Source: DATGMP01 sp035293565
GTDB lineage: Bacteria > Pseudomonadota > Alphaproteobacteria > BOG-932 > Roseiterribacteraceae
Direction: 5' to 3'
DNA length: 64,000 nucleotides
Assembly (NCBI GenBank): GCA_035293565.1
Contig: DATGMP010000125.1
Span: 14,570-78,569 of the forward strand
Below, one piece after another: positions 60,968 through 64,000 of this stretch. The notes under the pieces are model-generated. The model ran no database searches and was not told the DNA's origin. It saw only the letters and a program-made list of their open reading frames with translations. Numbering within the stretch: position 1 is the first letter of the stretch; each line of letters starts with the position of its first letter. The translations under genes and the position numbers were made by a program.

Positions 60968-62167
60968 TTGGACAATACAGGACTGGAGCAGACCGGCTCC
61001 GCGAAACCGAATTTGCCCGATAAGGAAGACATTTTCCCCGGCTGCGACCGGCGCGGTCCGCTTTTCAGTCCCAATCGGGTCAAGCTCGGTATTTTCGGTT
61101 TGAACATCTCCAGTGCCGGGGGCATCACCGCAGCCAAGGATCGGCACGAGATCGACTGGAAACAAAATGTTCAGCTCGTCCAGGCAGCGGAGAAAGCCGG
61201 ATTCGAGGCTGCCGTACCCGTCGCGCGCTGGCGCGGATTCGAGGGCGCCACCAATCCCTGGGGCAAGAGCTTCGAGACCTATACCTGGGCGGCGGGACTG
61301 GCTGCGTCCACCAGCCGCATCGCAATCTTCTCCACCTCGCACGTCCTGACCGTCTCGCCCGTCATGGCAGCAAAGCAGATGTCGACGATCGATCATATCT
61401 CAGGCGGTCGCGCGGTCCTCAACGTCGTTTCGGGTTGGTTCAAGAAGGAACTCGACATGTTCGGGGTGGGCGACCTCGATCACGACGCACGCTATGCTTA
61501 TGCGGAAGAATGGATCGAGGTGTTGCTGCGCCTGTGGTCGCAGGACGAAACGTTCGATTTCGAAGGCCATCACATTCGCGTAAGAGGCGGATATCAGCAA
61601 CCTAAGTCAATTCAGCACCCTCGGCCGCCCATTATGAGCGCGGCAATGTCACCGGTGGGTCATGCCTTTGCGGCACGCTGGGCCGATATCGCGTTCGTTT
61701 CGCCGGATGCCGCCAATCCCTCGGGCGTCAAAGAGAAAGTAAGCCATCTTCGGCAATTGGCGGCAAACAATGGCCGTGAGCTACAGATATGGTCCGCGTC
61801 GTCGGTTCTGTGCGCGGCGACGGAAGCCGCCGCGCGCGCCGAGATCGCGCGATATATCGAGCGCGAAGGCGATCAACAGGCAGCCGCCAATCGAAGCGCC
61901 TGGGGCCTGGCTGGCGCGCGAGTCTCTGCAGCGCGCCAGGAAAGCATGAAAAAGACCGGAAGCATTGGCGGCGGCTACGGTTTGGTGGGAACGCCACAAC
62001 AGATCGCGGACGACATAGCCGCCTTATCCGAGGCGGGTTTGGACGGCCTATGTTTAACCTGGATGAACTTTGAAAGAGGATTGCCCCAGTTTATCGACGA
62101 GGTGCTTCCTTTGCTGGAAAAATCCGGTGTTCGTCGGCCGGTCGGTATCATGGTTGACGCGTGTTAG
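60968..62167 (+). CDS. LLM-class flavin-dependent monooxygenase, RutA-like
   Basis: A 399-residue luciferase-like FMN monooxygenase. It resembles RutA (pyrimidine oxygenase) in VARWRGFEG...FETYTWAAGLAASTSRI, then VMAAKQMSTIDHISGGRAVLNVVSGW and LVGTPQQIADDI. RutA opens the uracil ring by oxygenolytic amide cleavage; LLM relatives also act on other N- or S-heterocycles and nitriles. A flavin reductase partner (RutF-like) is not seen in the window. The start coordinate follows the frame's TTG/ATG context at 60968 and could be a few codons later. Confidence 0.85.
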   Translation: MDNTGLEQTGSAKPNLPDKEDIFPGCDRRGPLFSPNRVKLGIFGLNISSAGGITAAKDRHEIDWKQNVQLVQAAEKAGFEAAVPVARWRGFEGATNPWGKSFETYTWAAGLAASTSRIAIFSTSHVLTVSPVMAAKQMSTIDHISGGRAVLNVVSGWFKKELDMFGVGDLDHDARYAYAEEWIEVLLRLWSQDETFDFEGHHIRVRGGYQQPKSIQHPRPPIMSAAMSPVGHAFAARWADIAFVSPDAANPSGVKEKVSHLRQLAANNGRELQIWSASSVLCAATEAAARAEIARYIEREGDQQAAANRSAWGLAGARVSAARQESMKKTGSIGGGYGLVGTPQQIADDIAALSEAGLDGLCLTWMNFERGLPQFIDEVLPLLEKSGVRRPVGIMVDAC

Positions 62168-62252
62168 TGGCGATTGAACGTCACCGTCGATACCGAGTGC
62201 CTTATCGCCTGGAGTTTGGGTCAAGGCGGAATTGTCAAAGGGCGACGGAATA

Positions 62253-63149
62253 ATGCAGCAACGGAACCGGGCAAGCCAGCACCATTACCCATCGCTTGCT
62301 GGGAGAAATGCGATCGTCACCGGCGGCGGACGCGGACTCGGCCGGGTGATGGCGCTCGCGCTAATCGAGCAGGGCGCCAATGTGATGATCACCGGCGCCC
62401 GCGCGGTTGATGAGCTTGCCGCCACAGAGGCCGAGGCTCGTGCGCTGGGCGCCGGGTGCTGCGCGAGTATGCTCGAGGATGTGTCCGAACCGGACGCCTG
62501 CGAGCGCGTCGCACGCGCCGCCCAGACCGCATTCGGATCGGTTGACGTACTCGTGAACAACGCCGCCCGCGGGCCGCGCGAGCAGATCGGCGCAAACGGA
62601 AGCCGCTTCTGGGAAAGCGATATCAGCGGCCATCATCGGATGTTGCTGACCAACCTCGCCGGACCATTCCTCATGGCACGCGCCTGCGTACCCGGCATGA
62701 TCGCCCGCAAGTTCGGCCGAATTATCAACATCTCGACCTCTCGGCCGACGATGGTGCGCGTCGGCGCCGGCCCCTACGGGCCGCTGAAGGCTGCGCTCGA
62801 GGCTAGCACCCGGATCTGGGCAGTCGAGCTCAAAGGCACCGGCGTCACCGTAAACGTGTTGCTGCCCGGCGGGCGCAGTGACACGCCGGCGATTCCTGGC
62901 GAAGGGGTTGGCACACGTGCTGCGCCCTTTACCGCGGGCGAAGGACGGCGGGGTCAGGAAGGCATAAACGATACGGGCTTTCTTCCGCCGGCGATCATGG
63001 CGCCCCCGCTATTGTGGCTGGCTTCGGACGAGTCGAACGGCGTCACCGGCCGCCGCTTCGTTGCACGCGACTGGAGCGACGCCAAGCCGACCGCCGAAGC
63101 CGTCAATTTCGCCGAGGCCGACCGAATCGAATGGCCCCATATCATCTGA
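62253..63149 (+). CDS. short-chain dehydrogenase/reductase
   Basis: A 298-residue SDR. TGGGRGLG cofactor motif, NNAARG (variant of NNAG), Ser in NISTSRP, and YGPLK (Tyr-x3-Lys). It has a longer loop after the active site (GEGVGTRAAPFTAGEGRRGQEG) than usual. ATG 62253 is preferred, with the sequence GGGCGACGGAATA upstream. It is the last rightward gene, converging on a lysR gene. Confidence 0.88.
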   Translation: MQQRNRASQHHYPSLAGRNAIVTGGGRGLGRVMALALIEQGANVMITGARAVDELAATEAEARALGAGCCASMLEDVSEPDACERVARAAQTAFGSVDVLVNNAARGPREQIGANGSRFWESDISGHHRMLLTNLAGPFLMARACVPGMIARKFGRIINISTSRPTMVRVGAGPYGPLKAALEASTRIWAVELKGTGVTVNVLLPGGRSDTPAIPGEGVGTRAAPFTAGEGRRGQEGINDTGFLPPAIMAPPLLWLASDESNGVTGRRFVARDWSDAKPTAEAVNFAEADRIEWPHII

Positions 63150-63176
63150 AATTTGATGTCCCTTCCGCATAGCACG

Positions 63177-64000
63177 TCATCCGAGCGGAATTTTCTGCCC
63201 GGAATAGGCAGGAGACCGGATGTTCCGGAACTTGACCGCGTCCGCATGGGCTTCGATGTTCAGTTCCTTGCACACGGTCAATATTTCCGCCACGAAACTC
63301 TTCATCAGCTCGGTCGGAAGCTGCTCTTCGCGTATCATCAATTGCGTCCAATATTGCGTCGGCATCTCGAGCTCGATCGATCTCACCAACCCCAGCCGCC
63401 GCTCGCTGAGCACGGAAAGGTCCGAGAGCAATGCGAACGCATCCGAGTTCAGGACGATCTCTTTCGTAACATGAATCGAGTTCGAGATGAGGACTTCAGG
63501 GAGATCGAGGCCGATCGTCGCGAAGATCTGCCGAAACCCGAATAGCAGCCCCGTCTCCTCCTGCGGGCAGATGAAGGGATAGGTTGAAAGGTCGCGCAGC
63601 GTGACGTTCCCCGTGAGGGGGTGCCCGGCCCGCACGCAAGCGACGCGCTTGGCTCGGAACAGAGAGAAGGCGCGCGTGCCCTTGAACTCCAGCCCGTGCG
63701 GCCGCTGGCAGATCAGCATATCGATGGTACGGTCGTGCAGCTGCGTCAGCAGCGACATGATAGACGATTCGGCATTGATTCGAATGTCGATACCGGGTCG
63801 AGAGTCTTGGAGCCTGCAGACGGCCAGGGCGACAAGCGAAGCGGCGCCGCCGACGGTCGCTCCGATTTTCAGGGCGCCCCGGTGTCCGAAGGCGAGCTCC
63901 TGGATATGCTGGGCCGCCTGCGCCAGCTCGCGGTCGATCGACTTTGCATGCTCGTAGAGCACCTGGCCGTAGATCGTCGGCTCAATCCCGTGAGGTGTGC
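63177..64000 (-). CDS. LysR-type regulator (truncated by window end)
   Basis: The C-terminal 270 or so residues of a LysR protein: the end of the DNA-binding domain (TPHGIEPTIYGQVLYEHAKSIDRELAQ) runs off the window, followed by the effector domain (GALKIGATVGGAASLVALAVCRLQDSRPGIDIRI...LLICQRPHGLEF). It reads towards the second catabolic operon from its distal end. It may regulate genes beyond 64 kb. Confidence 0.9.
   Translation of the reverse strand, partial: TPHGIEPTIYGQVLYEHAKSIDRELAQAAQHIQELAFGHRGALKIGATVGGAASLVALAVCRLQDSRPGIDIRINAESSIMSLLTQLHDRTIDMLICQRPHGLEFKGTRAFSLFRAKRVACVRAGHPLTGNVTLRDLSTYPFICPQEETGLLFGFRQIFATIGLDLPEVLISNSIHVTKEIVLNSDAFALLSDLSVLSERRLGLVRSIELEMPTQYWTQLMIREEQLPTELMKSFVAEILTVCKELNIEAHADAVKFRNIRSPAYSGQKIPLG

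Overview
The DNA is uniformly GC-rich. Gene content points to an alphaproteobacterium, most likely Sphingomonadaceae: a TonB-dependent receptor heading an aromatic-type catabolic cluster, a trb conjugation module with DUF2274, DUF2840, DUF736, DUF932 and DUF2285 genes, and RPA-type RepA. This placement is inference from family content; no rRNA or other taxonomic marker is present.

Layout: (1) 1-2.16 kb is chromosomal flank, with an alpha/beta hydrolase, dps and an intact tRNA-Arg(CCU). (2) From the 3' end of that tRNA to at least 39.65 kb lies an integrative and conjugative element (ICE). Its left end carries a tyrosine integrase reading towards the tRNA and a small excisionase-like gene. A likely defence island follows (4.15-11.0 kb): a MORC-like GHKL ATPase, a sigma-region-4-like protein, a NACHT NTPase and a HEAT-like/PD-(D/E)XK nuclease. 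Next come maintenance genes: ParB-like, DUF736, DUF932, a zinc-ribbon-array nuclease, a HEPN protein, an XRE regulator, a frameshifted DUF6499/DUF2285 gene, an HTH protein and RepA with an iteron-type origin. The transfer module is DUF2840, TraF peptidase, transglycosylase, relaxase, TraG and trbBCDEJKLFGI-DUF2274. (3) From 39.6 kb to the window end is a catabolic region that is either ICE cargo or the right flank; no second attachment site is visible.

The catabolic region has two parts. A divergent pair of operons at 41.9-51.1 kb carries a VOC ring-cleavage dioxygenase, an FAH-type hydrolase, the glutathione-dependent formaldehyde oxidation trio, a CoA transferase, ferredoxin and its reductase, and an FAD hydroxylase. 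A colinear operon at 52.3-63.1 kb carries a TonB receptor, carboxylesterase, AAHS transporter, isochorismatase-type hydrolase, histidinol-dehydrogenase-like enzyme, two SDRs and a RutA-like flavin monooxygenase. Two paralogous LysR genes are each bounded by inverted copies of one 37-bp motif, giving four near-identical putative operators that tie the catabolic operons into one regulon.

The strongest unusual signals are: the NACHT/MORC-like/nuclease island; a duplicated, apparently structured RNA leader with compensatory changes upstream of the ParB-like and DUF932 genes; a head-to-head inverted duplication holding a live and a decayed DUF736 gene with a large palindrome between them; the zinc-ribbon/nuclease/recombinase-tail fusion; an iteron array after repA; and the four-copy LysR operator. 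Two genes (NACHT/nuclease and DUF6499/DUF2285) are interrupted at four-T runs, which may be real decay or sequence error.
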